Below, one piece after another: positions 1 to 12,901 of a DNA stretch of 64,000 nucleotides. Source of the stretch: Myotis daubentonii (Eukaryota > Chordata > Mammalia > Chiroptera > Vespertilionidae); the NCBI RefSeq assembly GCF_963259705.1, contig NC_081853.1:2914001-2978000 (forward strand). The letters run 5' to 3'. The translations under genes were made by a program, and so were the position numbers. Position 1 is the stretch's first letter, and each line of letters begins with the position of its first letter. The notes below the pieces were generated by a model, which did not search any database, was not told where the DNA came from, and was given only the letters and a program-made list of their open reading frames with translations.

Positions 1-1596
1 CTGCCTGGCGCTGCCGGGGAGCCCCCTTGGAACTGCTTGGGAACCGCAGGAGCCTTCAGAGTGGGAAGCAGAGACCGAGGGAGGTGCAGTCTGTCCCTGA
101 GCGCTGACCACACCCGCCCCAGCCCCCCAGTGCCCCCACGAACTAGCCTGTAGCCTCTCTACAGAAGACAAAGCTGGGCTGCTCTCAGCGCTGGGTGTGG
201 GGGAGAGAGGGCCTGTGGCTGTGAAGGAAAGAGATGATGGAGAGCTGGCGGGCCCCAGATGTCTGCTGGGCCGCCCAGTGTGGAAGGCGGTGATCTTGGG
301 GGGCTGCCTCCGCCTGGCACGGCCTCCCGGGTAAGGGTCGCGGTGGCGGGACCGGTGCTCTGTATAACCATGGACTCGGGTCTAGAGCCCTGTCAAGGGT
401 GCTGCTTCCCAACTGCTTCTGAGGTTGCTGCTGCTGAGCTGCCTGTTCTGTCTGGGAGACGCGTCCGAGATGGCCAGCAGGGATCTGCAGGCCTCGGCTT
501 CCCAGGCCCCCATGCCCGAGCCTCCTGCAGGCTGTACTGGCTCTGCGGCTGGGGCAGGCGAGGTGTGAGCCACTGCCCACCCACCTCCAGGTCACTGCTT
601 TCTCCCCCAACAAAGGAGGGGCGACAGCAGGGCAGGTCCTCGGGGTGGCACATGGGACCAGGTGCCTTTTCACCCGGGAAGTGCCACCTGCCCTGCAGCG
701 CCTTCTCCTCTCGAAAGTTCTTCACGTGTGTTCCCGTTAACAGTTCATTCCGTGCCTTCTCTCTCTGCAGCTTTTAAAAGTTGTCTTGAATACCTTGAGG
801 GAGTTGAAATTTCCGAATGCTGGCTGGGTTACCAGCAGAGGGCAGGCGTCATGAAGGTTTTGACAGGAGGGCGTGTCCGTCTAGGTCACAGGAGGGTGGC
901 CTTGCCCAGGAGGCAGACCTGGGAGCACAGTTCAGAGGGCAAGCAGGGACACGCTCCCTGCGCCTCTTCGTCGCCTGCTGTACGGGACAGGTCTCCCGAA
1001 AAGCTGACTTTACTAAATAAAGGTGGCTAGTTGCCTTTACCTGATATTCAGCAATTTCTACATAATTAAATGGTAAAAAAATCAAATGTAATTTCATCCC
1101 CCATGAGCCATCTCTTCTTTCCCCTTCAGTGACCCAGTTCTGGCTCGGCTGCAGACGGCGGGCTTGCAGGGGCTGCCGGCGCTGTCACTCTGCCTGGAGA
1201 TAAGGACTCGCTCCTGATGGGCAGTGGCCTTTCGTGGCATCTGAAGGAGGAAGCTCTCGGGAGACTTCCTTCCCTCAGCGTGCACCTCTGAGAACCACGC
1301 ACACTTCATTGCAATAGCGAAACCTGTTGTAGCAGCAGTTCAGTCTACGTTTCACATGATGCTGAGACTAGGGATTACAGTGTTAGGAGAGGGATCTGTT
1401 ACTGTTGATCAGATGCAGAGTTAGGACAAAATGTTGCCATTTTTCTTTTCCATATGTGACTTTGTTTACTAGTGGTGTTTTATGAACGTCTTTCCATTTA
1501 GAGTGAGAGGTTTGGAGCGGGGGAGTTAAATGTTTTCCATAGCTTACATACCTCTTCATATATCATAAGGCACCTAAAGGTTGACAAGTCATGCCA
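1..1596. other. Intronic or 5' FOXP1 sequence, no gene recognised
   Basis: Moderately GC-rich for the first kilobase, then AT-rich. Open frames are short, overlap on both strands and resemble no family I know. An AATAAA near 1015 has no recognisable gene upstream of it. I see no repeat family, RNA gene or convincing exon here. Confidence 0.5.
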
Positions 1597-1991
1597 TCTA
1601 TAAAAATGCAATATGCAGATCGACCGAATGGCTGAACAGCAGAACGACCATCCAGACGACCATGCTATGACACCCACTGGTGCCAGGCCAGCCAAGGCGG
1701 GTGCAATGCAATTGGTTGGGGCCCCGGCCATCGCCCCATGATCGCCCTGCAGAAGGAGGCCCAGGCTACTGGCCAGCCAGCAGCACTGTGGCAGGTGGGT
1801 GGGGCCTCCCTCCCTACAGAGGGAGGCCCAGGCTACCTGGCCTACGGTGCTGCCGTGGGTGGGCGGGGCCTCCCTCTATGGGGTGATAGATAGCGGGGCT
1901 CCAGGACTGCGAGAGGGTGCAGGCCGGGCTGAGGGGACCGCCCTCCCCCCACCCCCACTGAGTGCACAAATTTTGTGCACTGGGCCTCTAC
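1597..1991 (+). mobile_element. Non-autonomous Helitron (HeliBat type)
   Basis: The 5' end begins TC and is followed by TATAAAAATGCAATATGC, like other bat Helitron 5' ends. The 3' end has a 19-bp palindrome at 1962-1980 (9-bp stem, 1-base loop) followed by GGGCCTCTAC, the HeliBat 3' signature with C in place of the final G. No terminal inverted repeats or target duplication are visible, as expected for rolling-circle insertion between A and T. The interior carries short GGGAGGCC-rich direct repeats and no coding capacity, so this copy would need Rep/helicase in trans. Confidence 0.85.
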
Positions 1992-2235
1992 TGTAAATAT
2001 AAGTTAACCAGGACACTGGCATTAGAAAATGTTGCATTAAGTGAGGATCTAATGGAAATTGGGAGGAAGTCATAAAGAGAAACTTAAACTCCTGTAGAAG
2101 AGGGAGAACTCATCCTTTCCTTTGGCCAAACAGGCACAGAAGGAAAACAGCCTAATCAATAGCTTCATGGCCAACACAGACAACAGAAACATACACGCAA
2201 CCAGTGCAAAGCTACTGACTCCCCTCCCTCTACAG

Positions 2236-2546
2236 CAGTGGTTCTCAACCTTCCTAATGCCGCGACCCTTTAATACAGTTCCTCACGTTGTGGTGACCCC
2301 CAACCATAAAGTTATTTTCGTTGCTACTTCATAACTGTAATTTTGTTCCTGTTATGAATCATAATGTAAATATCTGATATGCAGGATGTATTTTCATTGT
2401 TACAAATTGAACATAATTAAAGCATAGTGATTAATCACAAAAACAATATGTAATTATATATGTGTTTTCTGATGGTCTTAGGCGACCCCTGTGAAAGGGT
2501 CGTTCGACCCCCAAAGGGGTCGCGACCCACAGGTTGAGAACCGCTG
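2236..2546. mobile_element. SPIN non-autonomous hAT transposon, 311 bp
   Basis: Terminal inverted repeats CAGTGGTTCTCAACC and GGTTGAGAACCGCTG bound the element. Subterminal blocks contain the GGGTCGCGACCC-like motifs of SPIN (Space Invader) elements. Flanks CTCTACAG (2228-2235) and CTCTACAT (2547-2554) are an 8-bp target duplication matching at 7 of 8 bases. There is no transposase. Confidence 0.92.
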
Positions 2547-2554
2547 CTCTACAT

Positions 2555-5389
2555 GAAGGATGTCCTGACTTGTGTTCTTAAGTGAAAGTTCCACTTAAAT
2601 CGAGAAGGAACAGTGGCTTCTTGGAGACACATGCCCAAATCTTGGAAATGGGCATTGCTGTTGCCTGTCATTAACTCTAGTGGCTGCGGGTGGCAGTCCT
2701 GGCGAGGTGCCTGCATTGCACTATATTAGTTGGAAAGGGAGAGGAAATAAGCGTTAACACAAGTGTTGTTTGGAAGAAGATGGAGAATTGAGTTAAGGTC
2801 GTGGCCTCTCACCTTGCAGTTGATTTTCTGACCCGGCAGGTCATCCATTTTTATTTCACTGACTCTGGCAGATCAACTTTCCGGCAACAGAAACCGCAGT
2901 GTCTCCTACGAGGACACACACCTGACTTATCTGGGCGAGTCTCGGCCTCAGTGCTGCTGAAGTATGTGAGCCGGTCCGTTCCCGAGGCCTTCTCGGTTAT
3001 TTCCAAGCAGCTCCTGGCAAGGCAGGACCTGGGCATGAGCCGGCCTCTGGGGCCAGGCCTGCTCACCGCTGCGCCTGCCTCATGCACGGGAGTCCCGCCT
3101 GGCGCTCCTTCCCGACTCTTCCCTCATGCTCAGCTCGATGGGCAGGAAAACCTTTCACCTCCGTCTGTGGTCACAGCTAAAGCTCCGCACAACCAAACAT
3201 AACACATGATTTTGGTCCCAGGTGTGCTATTTGGTGGTTGGAGTTTGGGGTGGGATCCTAGTAATCTGTTCTTAAGTACACAGCCAGCGGCACAGTGGAC
3301 TCATTCAGCAACTGATAGGTTTCCTAACATGTGGTGTTTGAACAAGGGCTGTATCTGTTGTGGGTGTTCGCTTAGGATGTGGGCATTAAAAATATTTCTA
3401 AGTACAGTACTTAGCATTTCCTTCACTCTTTTTTAAACAGTAGCCCCTCTACTCACTTTGTTATCCTGGCCTCTCTTTCCTGTAACTATTCAGTATCTGC
3501 TCCCCACAGGACCTGTGGTGCTGGGTGTGGAAAAAATATCACTTTGCCTTTCAGAACCTCAGTTTCCTCCTCTAAAATGGGATTGCAATTTCTATTCAAT
3601 TCTAAAGGCCTCCCCAAGTCAAATGCCTTCTCAGTTTTTTGGCACTTGCCCAGCCTTTCCAAAAGGCCCTGGTGGTGCTGAGTAAGTGGCGTTAATTAAG
3701 TCTTCGAGGTGACTGAGTTTTAGCATTTCCTATTGTACTGCCGCGGTGGGAGAGTCCAGTTCTCAGTGAGTCCCTGGAAGGGGAAGGGCAAGAGGACCCA
3801 CACAGAAGGGGGTCCCTGGGAATCCAGAATTCATCAAAGTGGCCTGGCAGATACAGCTTCTCCACGTTCATCACTGAGGGGACATTTCCTTGCCTAGAAG
3901 TCGTCTCTGAGTCACTAGGCCATGTCTGGAGAGAGGACAGGGAGGGCTCCAGGTGGCCTCAGTTAGCTTGCTGAGCCACTTCCCTCACCACACTGTCGCC
4001 TCCCTTCTCCAACCAGCCATCCTCTAAGCACCCCCCCCACCCCCCCCAAGCAGCCTTCCCAGGCCTCCTGCTCCCACTGCTCCCCCCTCTGTGGTCCCAT
4101 GTGCTTAAAAGCCAGCATCATGGTGCTTGTGTAACTGCCGCATTGCCTCACGCCAATATTCCGTGGAGACTCATCTCCCAGCTGGGTCATAGGCGTCTCT
4201 AATGTTTGTTGTTTGCTTGTTTATTTGTTTATTGTTGGTTTTGATGCTCTGGGACTATTAGTGATAAACACTGACCGGAAAACAAGGTAGTTAGTTCAAC
4301 TTGTAAACGCATGCATGAGTTTTATGGATGCCTCATGAAAAACATGTTTATTAAAAGAATGAATTGCTTGTTCAAAATGCAGCCCGATTTTGTTCACAGA
4401 CATTAAATCTTAAATAATTATAATACCCTTGAAAAAGTCACGTGTGTATTTTTGAAATGACCATTTCCAGTTTCCGACTGTGCATTGGTTGAAGAGAACT
4501 TCCTATATTTTTACTTTCTGTCTGTGGGACCCTGCCAGGCCCTCCCAGTGGAGTGCCTTGTCTCTTTAAAAGTCAGAACTCTAAGATTCATGGTAAATTT
4601 GGGCAGATTCGAGGTATTCCCCACCCCCCTACCCCCCAAAAAAGACCACCCTTGGTTCTCTATTGAATATTCATGAGAGGGCGGGGTCAAATTTTCCTGA
4701 CCTGAAAAATTCCATAAATAAATTTGTTATCTGACACAGGAACACTTTAGCGGGGAGAGTGGCTGTGCTGGACTCATTTAACATCTGATCATGAGCTGAC
4801 AGTCAATGGCTGCTTTCGTCTCTTTTGCAGCCAGATTAGTGGGGGATTGTCTGCTGACCTTATTAAATTCAGGCATTGGCTTGGTTGGAAATTTTATCAA
4901 TATGCTTTTTGGTTGTAGTAATTTTAATTTTAACACCTAAAATGGAACAATACTTTCAAGTAAACCTGGAATTACTGGGTTGTGGCTTTCTTAACTGAAG
5001 GAAAATAAGTAATTGTTGATGCCACTACTCTTTCTCCTTGAGTATTTTGAGAAAAATAATAAAAATGATTTGCTTGTGTTTTAGGTCTAGGGCCCCAGGC
5101 CAAGGAGCTTCCCCCAGTTACAGGTGGAAATGGAGGGTGCTTTCTAGAGCAGCCAAAGGGACCCACCTGGCCTGACACCTACGTTGTGCCAGTTGAGCCA
5201 ACAGCGTATTTGTAACTTTAAAACCCAAGGACTCCGATTTAAATAGCACTGAAGTCTAGCGACTGTTTCCGACAGAGGCCCGGCCACAGTGTCTGTACAG
5301 AGTAGCGTTTGTTGCTGTTGTATAAATAGGACAGGAATGTAAGGAATTATTTCTTAAGGGACCCGTCAGTTGCTTTCTTTGCAGCTGCC
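2555..5389. other. Intron, no gene; weak MIR trace and low complexity
   Basis: About 3540-3600 resembles the MIR core (CCTCAGTTTCCTC... AAATGGG). A C-rich run lies at 4028-4050 and a (TTTG)-like run at 4205-4240. The rest is unique-looking AT-rich sequence. Possible frames at 2801-3202 and elsewhere have no recognisable domain or plausible exon borders. Confidence 0.5.
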
Positions 5390-6690
5390 CTGGTGGAGGG
5401 CAAGCACTCGGTTTAGCGAACGAGGCCGCTGGTGGCCACGCACTTCCCGGCGGCTCTGCCGGCACCGCGCACTGGGGAGCCCAACGCCTGGAGGCGGCGG
5501 GAGGCCGGCCAGCGAGCCTGTCGACGTGCAGCGAAAGTTCCCGAAAGGCCGCGTGGAGGGAAGCGGCCGGAGCCCGCACCCTGCCGGGCCTCAGCAGCTG
5601 CTGGGGGCGCGGAGTCCCCGCCGGGTCCCAGCGCCTCGGGAGATCGCCAAGGCGCACAGCCCGCCAGCGGCCGGGAGCCGGCGGCGGGCCGAGCGCCCGC
5701 GAGGGGGCCGGGCGAGGCTCACCTGCCGGGCGCGGGGCGCGCGGGGCCCATTGTGTGGGGGGCGGCGCGGCGGCGGCAGGCGGGCTGTGATTGGCGGAGC
5801 GGGCGGGGCGGGGGCCGGCGCGGCGCGGGTGGCAGCCCGCGAGCCGAGCGCCCGCGCGTGCAGTGCGCCGCGCCGAGGCCGCCGGACCCTCGCCCGCCCG
5901 CCCGCGCCCGCGCCCCGCGCCGCCCCGCGCGCCCGGCGGCTACATGGACGGTGTCAGGTGGGTCCCCGGGCCGCTCCGCGCCGCGCGCCCGCCGCCTCCG
6001 GGCGCTTCCCGGGGCCTCGCCGTGGCGGCCGCGCAGCGCCCGGCGTCGGAGCTGAGCCTCTCGGAGCAGCGCCGACACTTGAGGTCACCAACTTGGCGGG
6101 AGTTGCGCGGGGGAAGCGGCGGCGGCACGGGTGGGGCGCAGGCCTCTCCCGCTGCCGGCCGGTGCGGGGCGGGGGCCGCGGAGTTGGAGGAAGTCCCGCC
6201 GCGCGGCTCGCGCGCCCCGGTTCCTTCGCGATTCCTTCCCCGCGGGGCTGGCCTGGCGCAGCCGCTGGGGTGCAGCCCCGCCACCCGGTTCGGGGGGACC
6301 CGGGTGTGAGCTGTGCCCCTGGGGAGCCTGTGAACGCACCGGGCGCCTTCGCCGGAGGGTGAGCGGGGCGCTGCTCTGGCCCCGAGAGTTTGTTCTGCGT
6401 CTGCGGGCTGTCGGCGTAGCGCCCGGAGGGAAGGAGCCCCCGGCCGGGAAGGGAAGGGGAGGGGAGGAGGGGGACGAAGCCCGCCGCTCGCCGCGGAGCG
6501 GGACCCAGAGTCGGGCTCCCCGCCGCGGTCGCGTTCCTTTGCGGGCCGTGAAGTCTGCGCGGCGCGGCCTCCTCCATCCCCGCGCCGCCGACTCCGCTGT
6601 CACCGCGCCCGGGGCCCGGTCAGCGGGAGGGGCCGCCCCCCACCCAGCGCGCGGCTGGGGCGCAGGGGAGCTTCGGAAGTGGGTGGTAAA
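5390..6690 (+). promoter_or_regulatory. FOXP1: CpG island, probable internal FOXP1 promoter
   Basis: About 1.3 kb of very GC-rich sequence with undepleted CpG sits in an otherwise AT-rich intron. At 5788-5794 is TGATTGG, an inverted CCAAT (NF-Y) box. Directly after it, at 5801-5814, are overlapping GC boxes (GGGCGGGGCGGGGG). A consensus splice donor (CAG|GTGGGT) lies at 5957/5958. That order fits transcription rightward toward the exon at 16811. Shorter FOXP1 isoforms lacking the N-terminus are known. That this island drives them in this species is inference; an enhancer-type orphan CpG island is the alternative. Confidence 0.7.
5830..5957 (+). other. FOXP1: Candidate alternative first exon (mostly untranslated)
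   Basis: This is the sequence between the NF-Y/GC-box cluster and the first good donor, CAG|GTGGGT at 5957/5958; the transcription start is guessed. It contains a single ATG at 5944-5946 in a weak context (T at -3, G at +4). If spliced straight to 16811, that ATG opens an 11-codon frame ending in TGA at 16830-16832, so it cannot make FOXP1. The FOXP1 frame would start at 16829 or 16832. No transcript evidence is available from sequence alone. Confidence 0.35.
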
Positions 6691-9600
6691 GTTTTAGAGC
6701 AAAGTACATAGGGACTCTTCCTCTTTGGGATTAACTCCTTCAAGGCCTGCATTATAAGTAAAATATTAATACTTCTATATTCCTGTCCGCACAGACCAAA
6801 TATTCTAATCAAGCCAATTTAAAAATGCAAATCATCTCATTTCCATAGATTCCAGCATTCTGAAGTGACACATTTCTGGGGGAAATTAAGCCTGATAACA
6901 GGAAATGTGAATCATACTATCAGTGACTAATCTGCTTAAGGAAAAAAAATGTTACATTTATTTTATCATTAGGAAGTCCGTGTTAAAGAAGCCATTTTTT
7001 AAAAATCAAGTGAAATTTTTATTTTAGAAGCAGCCCTGTATTGCTTTTTTTGTTGTTTATTTTTTTTGTTATGTCATAAAATTTTCAAGAGGGATGTGTG
7101 TGTGCCACTCAAGGTAGTGTATTCGGGAAAGTGTTCAAGCCAGGATGTCATTGTCAAAGCCCTCAAACACGATCACTTTAAGATTTTCGATTTGGATTTG
7201 ATGTGTTGCTGCTGCTGTTGTTTAAAAGAATATTTCTTGAACGTTGACTCATCACTAAGTAAACCCAATGAAGACAGACGCAGATTCTCCAAATTGGTAC
7301 CCCTTGCATACATTGAAACAGTGTCTACTTCTGTCGTATGTGATTCTTTGTTGCTGCCTGACACATTTCAGTGAAAATTGTGTAAAAATGAAACCAAAAT
7401 ACAGACTGCCTACCCAGAGACCCGACTGGCTGACTCTGGGATGTGATGGAGCTGAACTGAGAAGCAGCGGCTGACACTTGATAATCACAGTTGATTTATT
7501 GTTCATTAGGACTGCATTAGCCCTTTCAGGCCGGCCACTTATTTGTGTAGTGGCCTGTCAAGAGCCAGACTGCAAGCACCTGTCATTTCTAAGCCATGAG
7601 ATAGGCAACAAATATTCATCTGATGCAGATGAAAATACGTTAAGGGCCACATGATTACACGTTTCTCTTTACCAATCTATAAGGAGAAAACTATTGTAAA
7701 GACTTGTTTTATACTCAGGGCTACTTACAGAGTGAAAGCAGTTGGCTTTATATTCTCTTATTTGCCCTAAGAACTTGCTTTTCTACCTATATGTGCTGCT
7801 CATCTGATGAAAAGTTGGTCAGTAAAGGAAATGAGAAACATAGCATGTCAATTATTTACTCGGAGTAATTCAAGAAAGGTAGGCTTTCTGTTTGTGTTGT
7901 ATTTTAAAATAAACATATTTCATTAAATGAAACTAATAAACATGGGCTGATTATATGAAAATGTGATGACATCATAGCTAAGCTATGATAATGCTGGATA
8001 ATAATGTCAAGTGCATTTTCTGCAATGTGTTTCACTCTCGATTTTTTTCTTCCCTCCTTGGAAGGGAATGATCTCATGACATATAATAGAAAACAACTGA
8101 AGTGTCAAAAGAAAACAAAATTGGTGAACTTTTTTGTCTGCAGCCATAGAAACGCAGATTAACTCATATTTTCCCAGAAGATGGACTGGAAACATTCTGC
8201 ATGAGGGTATATAGTGTATTGTCTTCTCAGAATTTTCATTTGACAGGGATTTTAGAGGCTGTGATCTTAATTAAATCTCAACTAGCTGAAATAATGCATC
8301 TAAAGGCATGCAGTGTTGCGTAACCTTGCTCAGTTGGTAAACCATAAATCATCAGAAAGCTTGTGATAGGAATGGTTGGCTTGAAATTTTTTTTTTTTTT
8401 TTTTGCAGTTAAGTGTACCTCAAAAAACAAAACGCTGCCATCGCTGCTTTGTATTTGCACGTTGTCAGGAGCTGTCATTTGAAAGATAAACTCTTTCAAG
8501 ACACTGGCCAGTTATACAACTTTCCAGCCAGCCTCCACACATTTGCAAGATACAGAAAAATTAAAATCCAGATTAATTAAAAGCAGTGAAATTACAGATT
8601 TATCTGGGCTAATGTGGCAGAAGTGTGTTTGAGTTCATTGTGTTTCTGAAACAGCCAAGGAGAACATTGTAACCAGCTTCTGAGCTTGATACAAAATTTG
8701 AGTAAAATTTGAATTGGCAAAAAGAAGGTTGAGCAATTCATTTTATTATGTGGTTTAGTTGTAGATGAACATCACTAAAGAGAAACTTAAAACTATGTTC
8801 TTAGTAACTGGGCAAGTATAATAACCAAGCAGAGTCCACTTCAGGTGGTTCTTTACGAAGGTAGCGAGGGATAACGCAGCAACAGATGATGAGAGAATGT
8901 TCAGGTAATTAAATACCTAGTGCCTGTGCATGTTACATGTTAAAATATGAATTCCATGACAAGACGTTATAATCATTAAATGGCTGCCAACTAGTCCAGG
9001 TTTTACAAATCCTAGTGCTTGTAAATACTGGGTTATTTACCGTTCGTACCTTTAAACATGTTTTTAACTGCTGCATTTGTGGTTCACATGCATTCTCCAG
9101 TAGGAGATGCGGAATAAAAACAGCCATTCTGTGATACGTTGATTCTATGTCTCTGCACACATTATTTCCTGCGAGTCTAGGAGTTATGTTCTGATGATCT
9201 GTGGATGTCTCAGGGCAAAGGCGTGTAGTTTTATGTGTACCTGCGTGGCTAGATTGGGGTAGTCTCAGCTCCCTAAGCTACATTTGTTTTTGTTCAGTGT
9301 GAAAGGTTCCTTTTCTTGGAAGCGGTGTGATATTTCTGGGCATTTGTTTTCCTCATTGAGGAGTGTGCAGTACGTTTTTTTCCTTCTCATAAAATTCAGC
9401 TTTATTTTATTTAAGAAAAAAGAAAGCTCGGGTACCTCTTAGCTAAACAGTCCTCTGGGGAATAATTTGGAAAGAGGTAAACTGGCCTCGACTTCAGGAT
9501 TGTAGGAATAATCTTCTTTGAGTCCCTCTTCCAACCTGGCAGTTGTTTGAAGAGACGTTAATTTAGAATGAGAAAAATGAAGAGCAAACATGCATTGTGC

Positions 9601-10899
9601 CTCGTTTTCAAATCCTGTTAAAAGCATGAAGAGGCGGGCTAAATGTTGTGGTGCACTTTTTTTAGAATACCTTGGTATCATGTTTTAATTTTTAAGTTTT
9701 ATCTTGCCCTCCAATCTGAGACATCATTGTTCAAATAACTGAGAACAAGGTAAGTCAACAACATCAAAAAGGTCGGCTTCTCTGATTTCTCAAGGGCTTG
9801 TTATTTTGTACTTCCCAATTCTATTTGATGTCTTGACAAAACAAGATGACACAGGGGAGAATACATTAAATTTTTATTTTTTTTTTTCATCTAACCTGTT
9901 ACAGTTGTGGCAGCTTAATTTCTCATACTTTCTCCTGAAGATGGCTTTTTGTAAAATTACTCTTAATTGTCACACTGCTCCATGAGACGTGTCCTCACAG
10001 CTTTCCCATTTGCCCGGATTTTGCTAAGTATTTTTGAACATATTTTGACCTTTAACACATGGGGGGCTTTTGGTTGGGCTTTGTCTTCATTAGAAATAAA
10101 TCAGTGAATGGTGAGATTGTCGAAGAAGCAACTGATGTTTTCTCATTAGAATCTAATTTGCACCCCTTAGCTTGACTGTGATGTATAAGGTGAAGGTGAT
10201 GGGAATACGTGTGAGAAACTGCACAATTTGAGAAACTGAAGTTGTAATTCTAAAAAAAAAGTTGTAATTCTAAAAAAAAAAAAAAAAAAAGTCCTTACCC
10301 AATTTTGGAATCATCTAATTTTGGCCTACCTACATGCTTCAATCCAGTTACAGTCCCCTTTCTGCCTCAATAATGTGGGGGGCAATAGGTATTTGTAGTT
10401 ACGCTCCCCCTGATACTGTCTCTGCTGGTTAAAACATGAAGAAAGCAGAGCTGTACTTTCAATTCTCAGTCTTAGAAAAATCTCTTATGGACAAAAGATA
10501 AACACTTTATTTTTCTGCATTTCATAGTGTCCTTTGATTTAAGCCATATCTACAAGTCAGGCTTCCTTCTGGTCGTGTATGTGTCGCAGAGAGGATTGAG
10601 ACTCATTTGGCCAGGGCCTCATTCTTCCCTTCCAGACTTCAGAATCTGGACAGATCGTTTCTGTGGTTCTCTGAGCTACTTTGGAATATTCCTCCCTTCC
10701 TATTTGCAGCACTTAAACATGATTTTTGTTATAATTATAAAATGTCATGGCAGCTTTAATTCACGTGTACTGAAATTTTTCCATCCCTCCTACAGGAGGA
10801 AGAGGTTGAGGGAAGAAAAAGTCTTCATTTTTCTTGATTTAAATAATAATAATATTAGGTTGGCAACATCTGTGCTTATTGGATGATTATTTTCATGTT
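6691..10899. other. AT-rich intron, no gene and no recognised transposon
   Basis: Over 4 kb with no SINE, hAT or Helitron insertion that I can recognise. There is a poly-T run near 8389-8404 and a 22-bp tandem duplication with A-tails at about 10239-10291. Stretches such as 8540-8640 are rich in TTAATTA-type motifs and look like conserved non-coding DNA, but conservation cannot be judged from one sequence. Confidence 0.5.
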
Positions 10900-11460
10900 T
10901 AACAATTGCTAATGGGAGAAGTGATTTAATTTATGTAAACTTTACATTTTTATGCAAATGAAGCTGATATTTATTGGAGCTAAGACAATTCTGCTGGCAC
11001 TTACTGAGTAACCTTGTGTGCATGGGATGTTAGAGGACAGCAGTGGAGGTTCCACTGACTTCTCTGCTGTAAACAAACAGGAATTTCTGCTCCTCTTTAA
11101 ATCTAAAGACAAAAGAGGAGCTGGAGAGCCTTGCTGGAGATTGCTCGTTAGGGTTGATAACCTGAAGAACTCCTGATTGGCAGGCAAGTCGGCCACACAA
11201 CCCTTTCTGAAAGAAAGATAGCCTTTCTTGATAGATTACAATAAACAACATGGCAAAAAAATGAAATGCTAATTGCATTTTAAAGAGGCCTTTTTTCTAA
11301 AATTTTAATAGGTAGTTGTATTGTTACTGAGAGAACAGTTATGCTAATGACTCACTGCTTAGCCGATTTTGCATTAATATAACAACCATTACCTGCCTTC
11401 ATGCTTCCTACAGTATTGTGGCAAAGTAGCTGAGTCTAAAGGAGTTATACAAAAAGCAGA
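10900..11460. promoter_or_regulatory. Candidate conserved non-coding element
   Basis: Repeat-free intronic tract with a POU octamer ATGCAAAT at 10952-10959, TTTAATT homeodomain-like cores and TGTTTAAC/TAAACA forkhead-like cores. Motif content alone is weak evidence. It is listed because FOXP1 introns are known to harbour developmental enhancers and this tract carries no insertions. Confidence 0.22.
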
Positions 11461-11583
11461 ATTCTATAATGAAACAGAATTATACTTCCCACATGAATGG
11501 TAGGCTTTATTTTTTTAAGACTGAAATATTATGTCAGAAATGTATTTTCTTTCCTCTGTGATACAGGTACCTAGCATGGCATC

Positions 11584-11586
<3 letters not shown>

Positions 11587-11626
<40 letters not shown>
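11587..11626. repeat. (GT)n microsatellite
   Basis: About 20 uninterrupted GT units directly visible. Confidence 0.98.
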
Positions 11627-11629
<3 letters not shown>

Positions 11630-11779
11630 GATAGAAGCTTCCTAACTTTTCTGTTTGACAATATGCCAGTTGTAGTCATTGGCTTATTAATTATGAAAAC
11701 TGTTGTCTTTCTCAGGACAGTGGTGGCGTTTCTTCTACATAGGCTTCTATTCTGTATGGCTTTGTAAAATTTGACATAG

Positions 11780-11782
<3 letters not shown>

Positions 11783-11815
<33 letters not shown>

Positions 11816-11842
11816 GCATGTGTGTGTGTGTGTGTGTGTGTG
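11783..11842. repeat. (GT)n microsatellite with CG/CATG interruption
   Basis: Two GT tracts separated by CGTGTGCATG near 11811-11820, the second followed by (TTTTG)n-like sequence. Confidence 0.97.
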
Positions 11843-12419
11843 TTTTGTTTTGTTTTTTAGCGGAGCCATTTTCTTTGGTTTGGTTTTGATATTCTGGAGC
11901 CTTCTAATTTAATTTGATTTGCTCTGGTTATTTGATGAACTAGTGCCGAACCTGGTCAGTTAACATCCAAACTCAACCCGAGGTCTCTATGGCACTCCAG
12001 TTTCCTGGGACATACGTGTGGTAAAAGGCCAGAGATTAAAAATGGTTTCTAAATTATTAATCCAGATAATTGAAATAACTGTACTTAAAATGTTTTATCT
12101 TCTCATTTTTATTATTTCTACACATAGCAATTATGAGAAGAAGTTGACGAACCAATTTCTGTGTGTACACTGGATAGTATTTCCTTGTAGATAAATGAGT
12201 ATAAACTAAAGAGAAAGCAAAAAAACACACGATAAAGTGTGATTTTCAGTATTTATGTTGTGTCTTCACCCCTCCCACCCAATTCCTCCAATTGTCTCCT
12301 AGATTAAAAATAAGTATTGTTTCTATGGGTGTTTTTATTTGTTAGCTTTTAAGATTTTTTCCCCTTCCCATCACATACCATGCCCCTTAGGAATAAGAGA
12401 AAACAGTAATACAAGCCAT

Positions 12420-12600
12420 TTTATTTTATTTTAAGTTTATTACTTAAAATATTACAAAGAGTAGTACATTTCTCTCCCCCCCCCCCCCCACCTACCCCAG
12501 CCTCCCCTACCGGCCCCCTCCCCCCAGTGTCTTGTGTCCATTGGTTATGCTTACATGCATGCAGACAAGTCCTTTTGGTCATTTTAGTGGTCTTCTAGCA
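12420..12600 (-). mobile_element. L1 3'-end fragment, minus strand
   Basis: An A/T-rich start (the reversed poly-A end) is followed by a C-rich run at 12475-12490 and then GTGTCCATTGGTTATGC... CATGCA. That block recurs at 45486-45714 and, more weakly, at 51474-51712. The shared layout identifies it as the 3' UTR of a bat L1 in reverse orientation. Confidence 0.6.
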
Positions 12601-12846
12601 TTCGGACGCTAGAGTCATTGTGAAGTAAAAGGGTCTGCATCAGGCAGCATGTATACCGCAGTGGAGGGGCTTTTAGCAGCACTTGTTTGTGCTGACAACG
12701 TTTTGCCACTTTCTGGCATTAAGGTGGCAACATGCCCATACTAGCAGCGTCCCATGGCCCAAGCTCAGCTGTGTTTCTGCTACTCGGGCAGGTTTATGCA
12801 CACCTGGGGTCGGCCACTCCCAGGTGGTGTCAGTCAGCAGTGTGTC

Positions 12847-12851
<5 letters not shown>

Positions 12852-12898
<47 letters not shown>
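12852..12898. repeat. (GT)n microsatellite
   Basis: About 23 GT units. The tract has no stop in one frame per strand, which explains the Val-Cys and His-Thr repeat frames spanning it. Confidence 0.98.

Positions 12899-12901
<3 letters not shown>

Noticed and set aside
185..673. Glutamine-run frame on the minus strand as the missing upstream FOXP1 exon
   Set aside because: Wrong strand, and flanking residues do not match the FOXP1 sequence expected around its N-terminal glutamine runs.
5370..6603. Long overlapping open frames on both strands (up to 330 codons, Arg/Pro/Ala-rich)
   Set aside because: They coincide exactly with the CpG island. GC-rich DNA lacks stop codons by composition, the frames are mutually incompatible, and no domain is visible.
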